Of a stretch of 20,000 bases of DNA, positions 9,591 to 18,626 are shown piece by piece. Numbering within the stretch: position 1 is the first letter of the stretch; each line of letters begins with the position of its first letter. Source of the DNA: Chrysomallon squamiferum (taxonomy: Eukaryota; Mollusca; Gastropoda; Neomphalida; Peltospiridae); assembly GCA_012295275.1 (NCBI GenBank), contig CM022676.1:8826086-8846085 (forward strand), read 5' to 3'. Under the pieces are notes generated by a model. That model searched no databases. It was given only the letters and a program-made list of their open reading frames with translations, and was not told the DNA's origin. The translations under genes and the position numbers were made by a program.

Positions 9591-10320
9591 TTTGAAAGAA
9601 TCACTTCAGGCATCCATGCATGTTTTTCGCATTTTGTAGTTTTTTTCTCAACTTAAGAACTTAACTAAAATTTAAATATTTTACTGGATTCAGTTAATCT
9701 TTCCCATAAAGAAACATCCATGGGTAGATACTTGAAATCAGTCAACAACTGAATTCAAAATACAACAAAAAATACAACAAATAAAACACACACAAAAAAA
9801 ATTAATAATAATAATAATCATAATAATTCCAAAAGATAAAAAAAGAAAGAAAAAGAAAGCAGATATTTATAATAATTACAAAATCTCCAGGTAAAGCAAG
9901 TGTATGCTCAATATCATTATAATAAAGTTATTGACTTTGTGGGACGATAGGTTCTACCATTCCTCAACTGTAACACTAAAAAGTGGTTCATCGTTATTAA
10001 CAATGTTATTATTTGCGGTTTTGGTTTCGGTGATATTCTGTGTATAAAGTATGTTAGTATTAATATTACTTAACAAAAATCTAGTTATTCGTCTGAACTG
10101 TTTAACATAAAGTTGTGTGATGATGCAGAATTGTTATAAAAACAACAACAACAAAAATAAAAACAAATAAAAAAGTAAGAACACAAGATTTTTAAACAAA
10201 CCTTTTTTTATTTTTTCTAAACATTAAGAGTAACCATTACGTATAATATAGAACTATTAAATCCGAAATGGAGAGTTTGTAACTTAATACAGTATTATTA
10301 ATAATAATAATAAAGAAAAA

Positions 10321-10378
<58 letters not shown>

Positions 10379-11081
10379 CATAAATAAATAAATAATGCAA
10401 AAACAGTACAAACTACTGTAACGGAAAAATGTTCAGTTAGGGTCCTTGATAGAATAAAAAAAACCTTTCAGTTAGAGACAGGATATCATCTAAGCAAAAA
10501 ATATTATAATAATAAAACATTAAAATAGTATCTATAATATCATCTCGTAAAAACTGTAATAATAAAAAATGTTAATTTATTGTACATGATAGGACCTAAA
10601 AACAAACAAAGAAATAAATCAAAGGAAATAAATAATATGAACAACATAAATGAAAGAGAAAAGAAAAATAAATAAATCTATAAATAAATAGATAGATAAA
10701 CTATGAAGAAAGCTGAAATAATACAAATAAACTGAAATGAAACAAACACCTAAATAAATAATTAAAATACAAAAATAAAATAAAATAAAATAAAGTAAAA
10801 TAAAATAAATAAATAAATAAAGAATAGTCTTTGAATTTATAAACAAGAGAATATAAATGATTTGAAAAATACAAGAAAGAAAAAAGCAAACTATATACAT
10901 GTAACAATGTATCTTCATTTTCTGAACATTAGAACAAATTTTGAAACTGCAACAGGAATAATGTAAACAAATGTCCATCGAATATTACTTCAGTGGTGAT
11001 TGTTGGTAAACCAGCTATGTGGATTAAGCTGACTAATCTACAAAACCAAAGATATAAATTAATTGCTATATCTATAATACA

Positions 11082-11083
<2 letters not shown>

Positions 11084-11148
<65 letters not shown>
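11084..11148 (+). repeat. (GT)n microsatellite, unit 2
   Basis: About 32 perfect GT units, shorter than and without the CT interruption of the unit 1 tract. Confidence 0.97.
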
Positions 11149-11150
<2 letters not shown>

Positions 11151-11611
11151 AGAGATCTATATTATTAGATTCAAATCCAAATATTTAATATTTATTAATC
11201 ATTGTAAATAAATAAATAAATAAATAAATATTATTTTCCTTACATGTAAATCATCGAATGACACGAAGCACTCTGTGACTAGATTTTTCTAATCTGACTA
11301 AAAAGAAAAATGTTTAAATTATTTTATTTTTATTATATTCTTCATTACTGAATTTGTTGTTATTATAAGTGGAAACTGAAACATTAGATAAGCTGTAGGT
11401 CATGACATTTTAAAACTATTACTTAATATAAAACCAATGTTTTTACTTTTATCAAGAACCGCATACGTAATCTTGATAATAGCATTGTTATTTATTAAAT
11501 TCAATATTCTTAAAAATGACTACATATATGAACAAACACAAGATGCACACAAATGTAAACAAATTACAAAATACACGCAGTCTGGAACTTCGCGATACAC
11601 ATATACATAAA

Positions 11612-11612
11612 A

Positions 11613-11650
<38 letters not shown>
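11612..11650 (+). repeat. (CA)n microsatellite, unit 2
   Basis: About 19 CA units directly downstream of the Ig exon on the minus strand, matching 4338-4378. Confidence 0.95.
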
Positions 11651-11652
<2 letters not shown>

Positions 11653-11818
11653 CGTACACAAAAAATCTCACATTAAAACAGATAAATACAAATAAGTAGA
11701 TAAACACACACACATAAAAAAAAAAACCGAACAGAAAAATCCGCACATAATAACACCCGCACTACATATATACACACACAACTCACGGACACACAAAATA
11801 TAATTTATCTATACTTAC

Positions 11819-12165
11819 GTTCACAGCTATAGTTACATTGTTGCTAGTTCTGCCGCTTTGAAAGTGTTCACACCACCATGCTCCGTATGTGAGAGGGTCA
11901 ACTTTCTCAATGTTTACAATATATGTTTTTGTTTCAGAACAAGCATCATCAGTTCCTTCTCCACAGACAGCTACGTAGCCACGAGGTAGATTGCCTTCGA
12001 ATTTACACGAATTGTATTTCTGATAAAATACAACAAGAACGTGTCCGGCAGCATAGATGTATATCGAGCCACCCTCAAGAGGAGTGTCTGACTCAGTACA
12101 CGTAACCGAAAAAGGCTGACTGGTTGTCACTGTCGGGACCGACTTATTAAAAGACAGCTGTATTG
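11819..12165 (-). CDS. Ig-like V-type domain exon, intact
   Basis: A 347-base minus-strand exon. The acceptor TTTTGTTCCAG ends at 12166 and the consensus donor GTAAGT starts at 11818. Two leading bases plus 115 open codons give entry phase 1 and exit phase 0. Residues: I-Q-L-S at 1-4, V-T-T-S-Q-P-F-S-V-T-C with the B-strand Cys22, N-S-C (Cys53), L-P-R-G-Y-V-A-V-C-G-E at 59-69, D-D-A-C (Cys75), G-A-W-W-C with the F-strand Cys98, and a final N-N-V-T-I-A-V-N G-strand. The 76-residue Cys22-Cys98 spacing suits a V-set domain. Cys53, Cys67 and Cys75 give scope for an extra disulfide. One N-glycosylation site, N-V-T, lies at 109-111. It probably forms the extracellular, ligand-binding part of a secreted or membrane Ig protein. 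Molluscan Ig proteins look most similar from memory, but I cannot name the family. Signal, transmembrane and other exons were not located. Confidence 0.82.
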
Positions 12166-12248
12166 CTGGAACAAAAGTTTAAAAAAGTAAAAGTGAAAAC
12201 AAAATTTTTCTCTTTTATTTATAATACTGCTGGACAGGCGCTAATGTC

Positions 12249-12479
12249 CTGAATTATTTCCGAAAGTAGTTAATGTACAGAATTATTTGAAAAAGTAGTT
12301 AATGTACAGAATTATTTGAAAAAGTAGTTAGTGTACTGAATTATTTGAAAAAGTAGTTAGTGTACTGTATTAGTTGAGACACTACCTTATGTAGTAAATT
12401 ATTTCACAAAGTAGTTAATGCACTGAATTATTTGAGAAAGTAAGCTAATTCCCTGAATTAAATGCGAAAGTAACTTGTC
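12249..12479 (+). repeat. 29-bp minisatellite, 8 units, intronic
   Basis: Eight units of 29 bp, one more than in unit 1. The extra unit is the second GTAGTTAGTGTACTG repeat. It lies in the intron directly upstream of the intact Ig exon. Confidence 0.92.
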
Positions 12480-12493
12480 TGTGCGTGTTCCAC

Positions 12494-12794
12494 TGATATA
12501 TAAATTTGGTGCAAATGAAGAACAATTTATCTAGAACAGATTTTACCTGAGCAAGTGCTAAAGCATAGTAGAAAGAAAATGATGTTTCTACTGAACGCCA
12601 TTTCTTGAAAATGTTCTTGTACTAAAAGCAATATACCTAAAGAAGAACAATTTTTTAGAAACAAACTTGGAATCAAGAAAGCAAGCAAGCACACAAGCAA
12701 AAAACCAACAACAAACAAACACATAATTAAATGAATCAATTAATAATAAGAATTATTATTACTATTATGATTATTTCTATTATTATTATTGTTA

Positions 12795-12858
<64 letters not shown>

Positions 12859-13034
12859 TGATAACTATTTTTAAAAAACACTTCAGGCATGCATGCATAT
12901 TTTTCGCATTTTATAATTTTTTTCTCTAGTTTGGAACTTAACTACAATATTAGTATCTTACTGGAATCAGTTAATCTACCTCATAAAGAAACATCAATAG
13001 GTACATACTTCAAATCAGTGAACAACAGAATTCC
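12494..13034 (+). repeat. module C-(ATT)n-D, unit 2
   Basis: Nearly identical to 5070-5585. The main difference is the microsatellite, an (ATT)n tract of about 12776-12856 that is roughly 35 bp longer than in unit 1. Confidence 0.9.
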
Positions 13035-13220
13035 AAAATCCAGAAAAAAAACAATAAAAAAACGTTCCAAATGATAAAAAAACCCCACTAATCTTCACAG
13101 ATATGTATAACAATATTAAATTCTCCAGATATAAAATATGTAAGAAAGCAAATGTCTCTTCAATATCTTTATAATAAAGTTGTTAGCTTTCTGGATGTCG
13201 TCTCCAGATATAATGCCAAC

Positions 13221-13483
13221 ACGTGACAATAGGATCTCGTATCTCAATTTGCTCGTAAATGAAATTAATTTTCCCAACTGAAATTAATTGAAAAACCATT
13301 AATCCTTTCCAGCCCACCAAAATCCACCCCACTTTATATATATATATTTTTTTATTTGTAACGACGACTTCGCCCACCATTCTGCAGCAGCGGCAGCAAT
13401 ATCCGCCACCCGTTTGTCTAGTCTGGCTGTCATACCATTGTTTTGCACTTTTGCTTTCACCAGTTCACGTGTCTTGTCCTTTA
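13221..13483 (-). mobile_element. partial Tigger-like element, unit 2
   Basis: Counterpart of 5768-6030, differing by single bases only (for example G to C near 13455). It shows the same duplicated terminal region and the same GC-richer minus-strand open stretch. Confidence 0.6.
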
Positions 13484-13491
13484 AAAAAATA

Positions 13492-14227
13492 CAGTGGTAC
13501 CTTTACTTAAGTGTTTAATTCGTTCTGTGACACAGCTCGTTTCTCAATTTGTTCGTATATCAAATTAATTTTCCCAACTGAAATTAATTCAAATGCCATT
13601 AATCCGTTCCAGCTCCTCCAAATCCACCCCAATTTTTTAATTTTCTTTCTATTTGTAACGCGTTTTTAAATAAGAAAAATGTATGTATAAATGACAAATA
13701 TTGTAAAAAAAAAAAAAAATAGAGACAAATAAATTCGTTTCGTAAAGTGTAGATATCTTTGATTTCAGAAAAATTATTTCAATGCCTTTGCCTGGAGTTA
13801 CAGCCTTTATCGACTCTTTCAGCTTCGGTATGGTACACATCGTGGAAGTACTACGCTCGTTCTGCCAAGCCAAGTCACTCACATTTTCTATGAATTCAAG
13901 CTTTAATGCAATAAGATCATCCGATTCTTGTTCTCAGTACTGTCCTTTGCACTAATTTTCTTACGACCCATGGAAATTTGTGAAAATACTCCACATAACG
14001 CGAGCACAACTCAACAGAGATACTTCCGCGGCGAGGAACCACGTGAAGTAAACGAGTGAGACGCGGGATGCTGGCCGGATGTTACGTTGTTCGTTACGCC
14101 AATTAGCGGCGTCCTATCTGAAGGTCGCTCGTAACTCGGATTTCGGCTGACAACTCAAAGCAAAAATCTGCCCCGGCGACTGCTCTTAACTCGAAAAACT
14201 CGTAAGTTGAGGCAGTGGTAGCTCTAC
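13492..14227 (-). mobile_element. Tigger/pogo-like DNA transposon, unit 2
   Basis: Also 736 bp, with the same CAGTGGTACC left end and the same right end as 6039-6774, flanked by TA on both sides. The shared position shows that it was copied with the tandem unit and did not insert twice. Confidence 0.8.
13649..13971 (-). pseudogene. Tigger-like transposase N-terminal fragment, unit 2
   Basis: Same remnant as 6196-6518: ATG at 13971-13969, M-G-R-K-K-I-S-A-K-D start, the same single frameshift, then V-S-D-L-A-W-Q...R-S-T-S-T...K-E-S-I-K-A-V-T-P-G-K-G. It differs from unit 1 by a few substitutions after that motif (Val to Ile and Cys to Phe). Both copies share the frameshift, so the gene was dead before the unit duplicated. 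Confidence 0.72.
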
Positions 14228-14571
14228 TAATGACCACCTCTGACGTTTCGAGGAGACGCGATTCGATTCCTGTGAAATCTCCGACTTCTCACGATGCCTG
14301 TGTAATCAAGGCTGCTATAGCAGACTTTGCATTGCTAAATTATTGCGCATGAATTTTAGTGATCGCTACAAATGTTTTAACATGCAACTGTATAAAGATA
14401 CATTCATAACTTTTTAAAATATTTTCTTCGTCCTTCGAAAACAGATATGCGCTTGATCCACTGAATCTAAAAAATGATTATTATTAACAGCGCATCGCCA
14501 ACTCAACGTCACATTCTCATGAATATCAATTATCACAATGCGTGGCGATCTTTTACTTTCAGAGCCACAGA

Positions 14572-14645
14572 AACTATCTTACATTTCACACACCGACAGA
14601 CACACATAAACTATCTTACATTTCACACACCGACAGACACACATA
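14572..14645 (+). repeat. 37-bp direct duplication, unit 2 only
   Basis: A 37-bp segment beginning AACTATCTTACATTTCACAC occurs twice head to tail. Unit 1 has it once (about 7150-7187). This is recent local slippage or duplication, and it makes the Thr/His-rich plus-strand frame here look repetitive. Confidence 0.93.
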
Positions 14646-14791
14646 AACACACACACGTAGATATATAATATATACAGAATGTTACAAAACAATATATATA
14701 TATAAAAAGTCGCCCGCAAAGATACTTGGTTTTTATTTAATTGCAAATAAAATAAACTTGTTAATAGTAAATTCCTTTGATGGAATATTAC

Positions 14792-14896
14792 TTATAGGAG
14801 TATTTTGACAAACAAGTAATTTGAACATTGTTCTGTACCATCCCTTCGTTTAACTTGCACCAGTTATGCCGATTCCCGACATCCATTTCACAAATG
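14792..14896 (-). other. candidate small cysteine-containing exon, unit 2
   Basis: Counterpart of 7349-7453 with the same acceptor-like CTCCCCAG and donor-like GTAATA, and the same 34-codon open frame except His for Arg at the tenth full codon. It lies 2.6 kb upstream of the intact Ig exon on the same strand. The entry and exit phases (2 and 2) do not fit direct splicing to that exon. Confidence 0.22.
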
Positions 14897-14939
14897 CTGG
14901 GGAGATCAACTTTAATTTCAAAATTAAGAAGAACATGGA

Positions 14940-15275
14940 CCCAGGTTTTTTAATATTTCAATTACCAATATGTGAAAAATATGTCAAAGGTCAATATTAG
15001 GACCATGTCGTCCGAAAAAGGGGATAAATCCGAACTTTCCCGAATGCAGTCTTAGCTTCTATCGTCTGCTTGACGGTCTTCCGATTTCTGTTATTATTAT
15101 TATTATTATTATTAATTTTTTTTTTTAACTGTTTTTTTTTAATTGGTTGGTTAATTTGGTTTATTAATTTCGAACCCTGTTGTATTTAGTATTTTCTTTC
15201 ATTTTAGTAAGTATATTGTTTATTTATATTTATATTTATTCACTGTACTAAAATAAATAAATAAATAAACAAATA

Positions 15276-15327
<52 letters not shown>

Positions 15328-15620
15328 TAATAGACATGAAAATTTCAAATCAATGAATATTTTAAAGAACAAATGCAAAACGTTACCAAATCGAAATCCT
15401 CTTCTTGCAAAAAGATAATTCTAGTGACCTTGACTGATTTCGTAATCAGCAACGTAGACATAATTTACGTCATTATTTCAAAATAATGTAGCGTTGTTTG
15501 TCAAACAATGTAGCAGTTTGATGAAATACCAGACTTATCCCGTCTCTATTGATGTGTTCTTTTCATTGTTATTACTGTTGTTGCTGTTGTTGTTGTTGCT
15601 GCTGCTGCTGCTGTTATTGT
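14940..15620. repeat. dispersed repeat Z, unit 2 copy
   Basis: Same parts as 7483-8180: GGACCCAGGTTTTT, the GC-richer patch, a shorter (ATT)n tract at about 15090-15113, AAAT/AAT runs at 15253-15327, and the GACCTTGACTGATTTCGTAAT segment. The GTT/GCT tracts run on to about 15668. Confidence 0.75.
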
Positions 15621-15736
15621 TGTTGTTCTTCTTATTATTATGATTGTTGTTGTTGTTGTTGTTGTTGGTCTTCTATTTGGTCAGTAAACTGTTGATTACG
15701 AAAATGTGTTTGTGTGTCTGTGTGTGTGTCTTCCTA

Positions 15737-15835
15737 CTGATATATAAATTATAGAGAACATACCTGAGCAAGTGCTAAAGGTTAGTAAAAATATGATGAT
15801 GTTTCTATTGATCTCCACTTCTTCAAAATGTTCTT
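15737..15835 (+). repeat. diverged block C closing unit 2
   Basis: Contains GATATATAAATTATAGAGAA, CTGAGCAAGTGCTAAAG and GATGATGTTTCTATTGATCT, a copy closest to the one at 9206-9330. No block D follows: the unit series ends in ATT-rich sequence near 15990. Confidence 0.8.
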
Positions 15836-15990
15836 TAACCAAAAATAATATAAATAATCTTTTTTTTTTTTAAGCCCAATTAAAGAAATAAATAAATAAA
15901 AACAATACAAGGACAAATAATTAAATGAGTAAATTTTGTTCATTATTCATCTATTTATTATTATTATTAACATTATTATTATTATTATAA

Positions 15991-16122
15991 ATAAGACAAA
16001 AGTAAATAAAAAAATACAGACAAATAATTAAAAAAGTGAACGAAGAAAGAAATTAATTTACTTATTTGTGATTACTCTTTCTTTTCTTTCATTATTATTG
16101 TTCTTGTTGTAATGCTGTAACT

Positions 16123-16158
<36 letters not shown>

Positions 16159-16984
16159 TAATGAGAACAACAACATTATTATTAAAATAAATAATAATAG
16201 TAACAACAACAACAATAACAATAATGAAGACAGTTATAATGGTACAGGGCTCGAAATGGCCAGTAGCCACGTCGCAAAATGTGAACATCCGTATCATCTC
16301 GGCCGAATACCCGGACAAATCCGAACCTTCCCGAATGTCGTCTTGGCTTGAACCGTTTGCTTCGCGGTGTTCGGATTTCTGGCGTTTTTTTTTTTTTAAT
16401 CAAAAATACAAATAAAAAGTGAAAAGAGATAAAAAAAAAAAAAAAAAAAAAAAAGTGAAATTAAATTATATTAAATTAAAGAAAAGAAAAGAAAAAAAAA
16501 TTAAATTGTTGTTGTTCTTGTTTTGTTGTTGTTGTTGGTGGTGGTGTTATTATTATTGTTGTTGTTGTTGTTGTTGTTGCTACAAAAGAAAAGAATTAGA
16601 ATAATTCCGTGCTAACTGAACCACCAGAGCTGGTATAGTGAACGTCTCCGATTTTGATAAAATTTCAGTCATTTGTGCAGTCATATAAATGAAACTTGAG
16701 TCCAAATTCTTATTAATTTTGAAATTACAGTTGATCCAGATGTTTTGGGCTATTTTTGAAAGGTAATAATTTAATTATAATATTAGTGAGCTGAAATGGG
16801 TTTTATTACATATTTCATACCTGGAAAATTTAAAATTGTTATAGATATCTGTGTCGTTTATTTTATTTTATTTTCTCATCATTTGGAACTTTCTTGTTTG
16901 TTTCTTTTTTGTTTTTGTTTTTTTGTATTTTCGAAGTCTATGAATATTTGTCATAGATAAAACCTGTTGACTGATTTGAAGTAA
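15991..16984. other. simple-sequence region with inverted pieces of repeat Z, no gene seen
   Basis: Holds (AAT)n at about 16126-16158, poly-A at 16431-16455 and GTT tracts at 16506-16580. It also holds the GC-rich patch of repeat Z in direct orientation (16240-16390, CATCTCGGCCGAATACCCGG) and, in inverse orientation, another Z portion (16640-16740, CTCCGATTTTGATAAAATTT). Open frames over the GC-rich patch exist on both strands but recur with breaks at 8430-8530, so they are not taken as genes. A promoter between the two divergent genes would be expected in 12.2-17.7 kb; I see no TATA or CpG-rich core that I would call. Confidence 0.6.
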
Positions 16985-17142
16985 GTACCTGTGGATGTTT
17001 CTTTGTAGGAAAGATTAACTGAGTCGAGTAAAATATTAATAGTGTAGTTAAGTTCCAAACTAGAGAAAAAATTACAAAATGCGGAAAATATGCATGCATG
17101 TCTGAAGTGATTCTTAAAAATAGTTCTTAATAATAATAATAA

Positions 17143-17173
<31 letters not shown>

Positions 17174-17459
17174 AAGAAGAAAAAGAAGAAGAAGAAGTAA
17201 AAGAAGAAGAAGAAGAAGACGAAATTAACAATACAATAGGCAAAGCTTTTTCTTTATTCTTATTATTAATTGATTAATTTATTTATTTGTTTTCTCGCCT
17301 GCTTTCAAATATTTTTGTTTCTAAAAAAAAAAAAAAAAAAAAAATCGTTCAGTAGAAACATCATTTTCTTTCTACTATGCTTTAGCACTTGCTCAGGTAA
17401 AATCTGTTCTAGATAAATTGTTCTTCATTTGCACCAAATTTATATATCAGTGGAACACG
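16985..17459 (-). repeat. inverted module D-(AAT/GAA)n-C before the plus-strand Ig exon
   Basis: The segment 16985-17124 is the reverse complement of block D and 17343-17459 that of block C. The tract between them is partly (AAT)n but mainly GAA repeats, followed by a poly-A run at 17323-17344. The order and orientation match the modules of the minus-strand units viewed from the other strand. Confidence 0.88.
17144..17220 (+). repeat. (GAA)n polypurine tract
   Basis: About 75 bases of GAA/AGA units with few interruptions, purine-only on the plus strand except near its end. It occupies the microsatellite position of the C-D module, which is (ATT)n in all other copies. Confidence 0.93.
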
Positions 17460-17463
17460 CACA

Positions 17464-17640
17464 GACAAGTTACTTTCGCATTTAATTCAGGAAATTAGCT
17501 TACTTTCTCAAATAATTCAGTGCATCAGCTACTTTGCAAATAATTCAGTTCATTAACTACTTTCTCAAATAATTCTGTACATTAACTACTTTCGAAAATA
17601 ATTCTGTACATTAACTACTTTCGAAAATAATTCAGGACAT
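17464..17640 (+). repeat. 29-bp minisatellite, about 6 units, inverted
   Basis: About six units of CATTAACTACTTTCGAAAAT plus AATTCTGTA, the reverse complement of the arrays at 4854-5055 and 12249-12479. It ends about 75 bp upstream of the plus-strand Ig exon. Confidence 0.9.
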
Positions 17641-17717
17641 TAGCGCCTGTCCAGCATATTATAAATAAAAGAGAAAAATTTTGTTTTCACTTTTACTTTC
17701 TTAAACTTTTGTTCCAG

Positions 17718-18071
17718 CAATACAGCTGTCTCTTAATAAGTCGGTCCCGACAGCGACAACCAGTCAGTCTTTTTCGTTTACTTGTAGTGTGTCAGCACCT
17801 GCTGCTAGGGGTGGCACGATATATATCTTTGGTGGCTGATACATTCTTGCTACATTTACTCAGAGATACGGTTTGTGTAAAATCAACAACGATCTGCCTC
17901 GTGGCTACATAGCTGTCTGTGGAGAACGAACTGATGTTCCTTGTCCTAAAATAAAAAAAGAAAGGATATGTTGTGACCATTGAGAAACTCACTGACGACG
18001 TAGAGAGTAGTTGGAAGTGCAAAGAATGGACTAGCAGAGTAACTAGCGAGATTGTTACTGTGGCAATGAAC
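17718..18071 (+). pseudogene. Ig-like V-type exon, decayed plus-strand copy
   Basis: The acceptor TTTTGTTCCAG ends at 17717, then a phase-1 exon begins I-Q-L-S-L-N-K-S-V-P-T. Conserved parts include F-T-C (B-strand Cys), L-P-R-G-Y-I-A-V-C-G-E and, in a shifted frame, V-V-T-I-E-K...S-S-W-K-C-K-E and a terminal V-T-V-A-M-N. Three lesions are visible. TGA at 17837-17839 replaces codon 40, which is GGA in the intact exon. A one-base frameshift lies in the A-rich run at about 17951-17963. About 16 bases directly after the final AAC, including the GTAAGT donor, are missing. It is clearly related to the exon at 11819-12165 but far more diverged than the two minus-strand copies are from each other. 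It is non-functional as written. The plus-strand frame starting at 17709 is in another phase and is a shadow. Confidence 0.87.
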
Positions 18072-18536
18072 TATATTTGTGTGTGTGCTTGCGTTCTGTG
18101 TATATATTTAGTACGAGTGTGAATATTTCTTTGAGTGTTTGTGTGCGTGTTTTTTCTATTTTATTTTTTTTGTATATGTGCGTGTGTTTACCTAAATGTT
18201 TGTACGTATTTGTTTGAATGTGAGATTTTGTTTGTATGTGGGTTTTTTTTTTTGGGGGGGGGTTCTTTTCTTGTGTGTATGCATATCTCTGTTTCAGATT
18301 ACATGTGTTTTGTATTATTCTGTACATCTTGTGTTTGTTCATATATGTGGTAATTGCTTAGAATATTTGAATTTAATAAACAACAGCGATATGAGCCTGT
18401 GGTCTTGGGTGTTCGTTTTCGTAACTTTTTTCTTTTCATTCGTTTGACTAAGACGAATGAAAAAGTATTACCCATCACATCCACTGATTGTAGCCTGTCG
18501 TAACAACTAATCCAAAGATATTTTTACAAGAAAACC
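18072..18536 (+). other. GT- and T-rich stretch between decayed Ig exon and tail exon
   Basis: The first 300 bases are a diverged counterpart of the sequence downstream of the minus-strand Ig exons (compare the reverse complement of 4220-4520), including TTTGTTCATATATGTGGTAA at 18334-18353. A T10G10 junction lies near 18243-18262. From about 18375 the sequence is unique in the window. An ATG at 18391 opens an 18-residue hydrophobic frame (M-S-L-W-S-W-V-F-V-F-V-T-F-F-F-S-F-V) that could be a signal or membrane segment. It ends at a stop with only a poor donor (GTTTGA), so it is not called as a gene. Confidence 0.5.
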
Positions 18537-18626
18537 AGGCTGTGGACATGTTACTAAAACTACTTTGGTGTACATGTATCTGTTTATCGAGACTATCTAG
18601 CAAGCGAGACTAAGCCCCCCCCCCAG

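Larger units (their letters stand above)
9763..11818. other. AT-rich non-coding stretch, probable intron, unit 2
   Basis: Counterpart of 2464-4528. It holds an (AAT)n tract at about 10324-10378, AAAT-rich sequence near 10768-10821, a (GT)n tract at 11084-11148 and a (CA)n tract at 11612-11650. The Ile/Leu/Phe-rich minus-strand frame at 10619-10978 is translated AAAT repeat. In unit 1 the matching frame is broken by a different repeat length, as expected of non-coding DNA. No transmembrane exon was recognised. Confidence 0.6.
9593..15990. repeat. tandem unit 2 (about 6.4 kb)
   Basis: Direct repeat of unit 1, beginning with block D at 9593-9762. It ends in block C at 15737-15835 and ATT tracts near 15955-15990. 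The order of parts is as in unit 1, with one copy of repeat Z instead of two. It holds the only complete-looking Ig exon of the window (11819-12165). Other differences are an 8-unit instead of a 7-unit minisatellite, a shorter (GT)n tract, a 37-bp local duplication at 14572-14645 and a 33-bp deletion beside the transposon. Confidence 0.93.

Noticed and set aside
16182-16415. Overlapping open frames on both strands across the GC-richer patch of repeat Z
   Set aside because: The related patches at 7566-7604 and 8460-8510 do not keep these frames; the openness comes from the few GC-rich codons.
18391-18447. Hydrophobic start M-S-L-W-S-W-V-F-V as a signal-peptide exon
   Set aside because: It is followed by a stop and only a GTTTGA donor, and it lies after, not before, the Ig exon on this strand.
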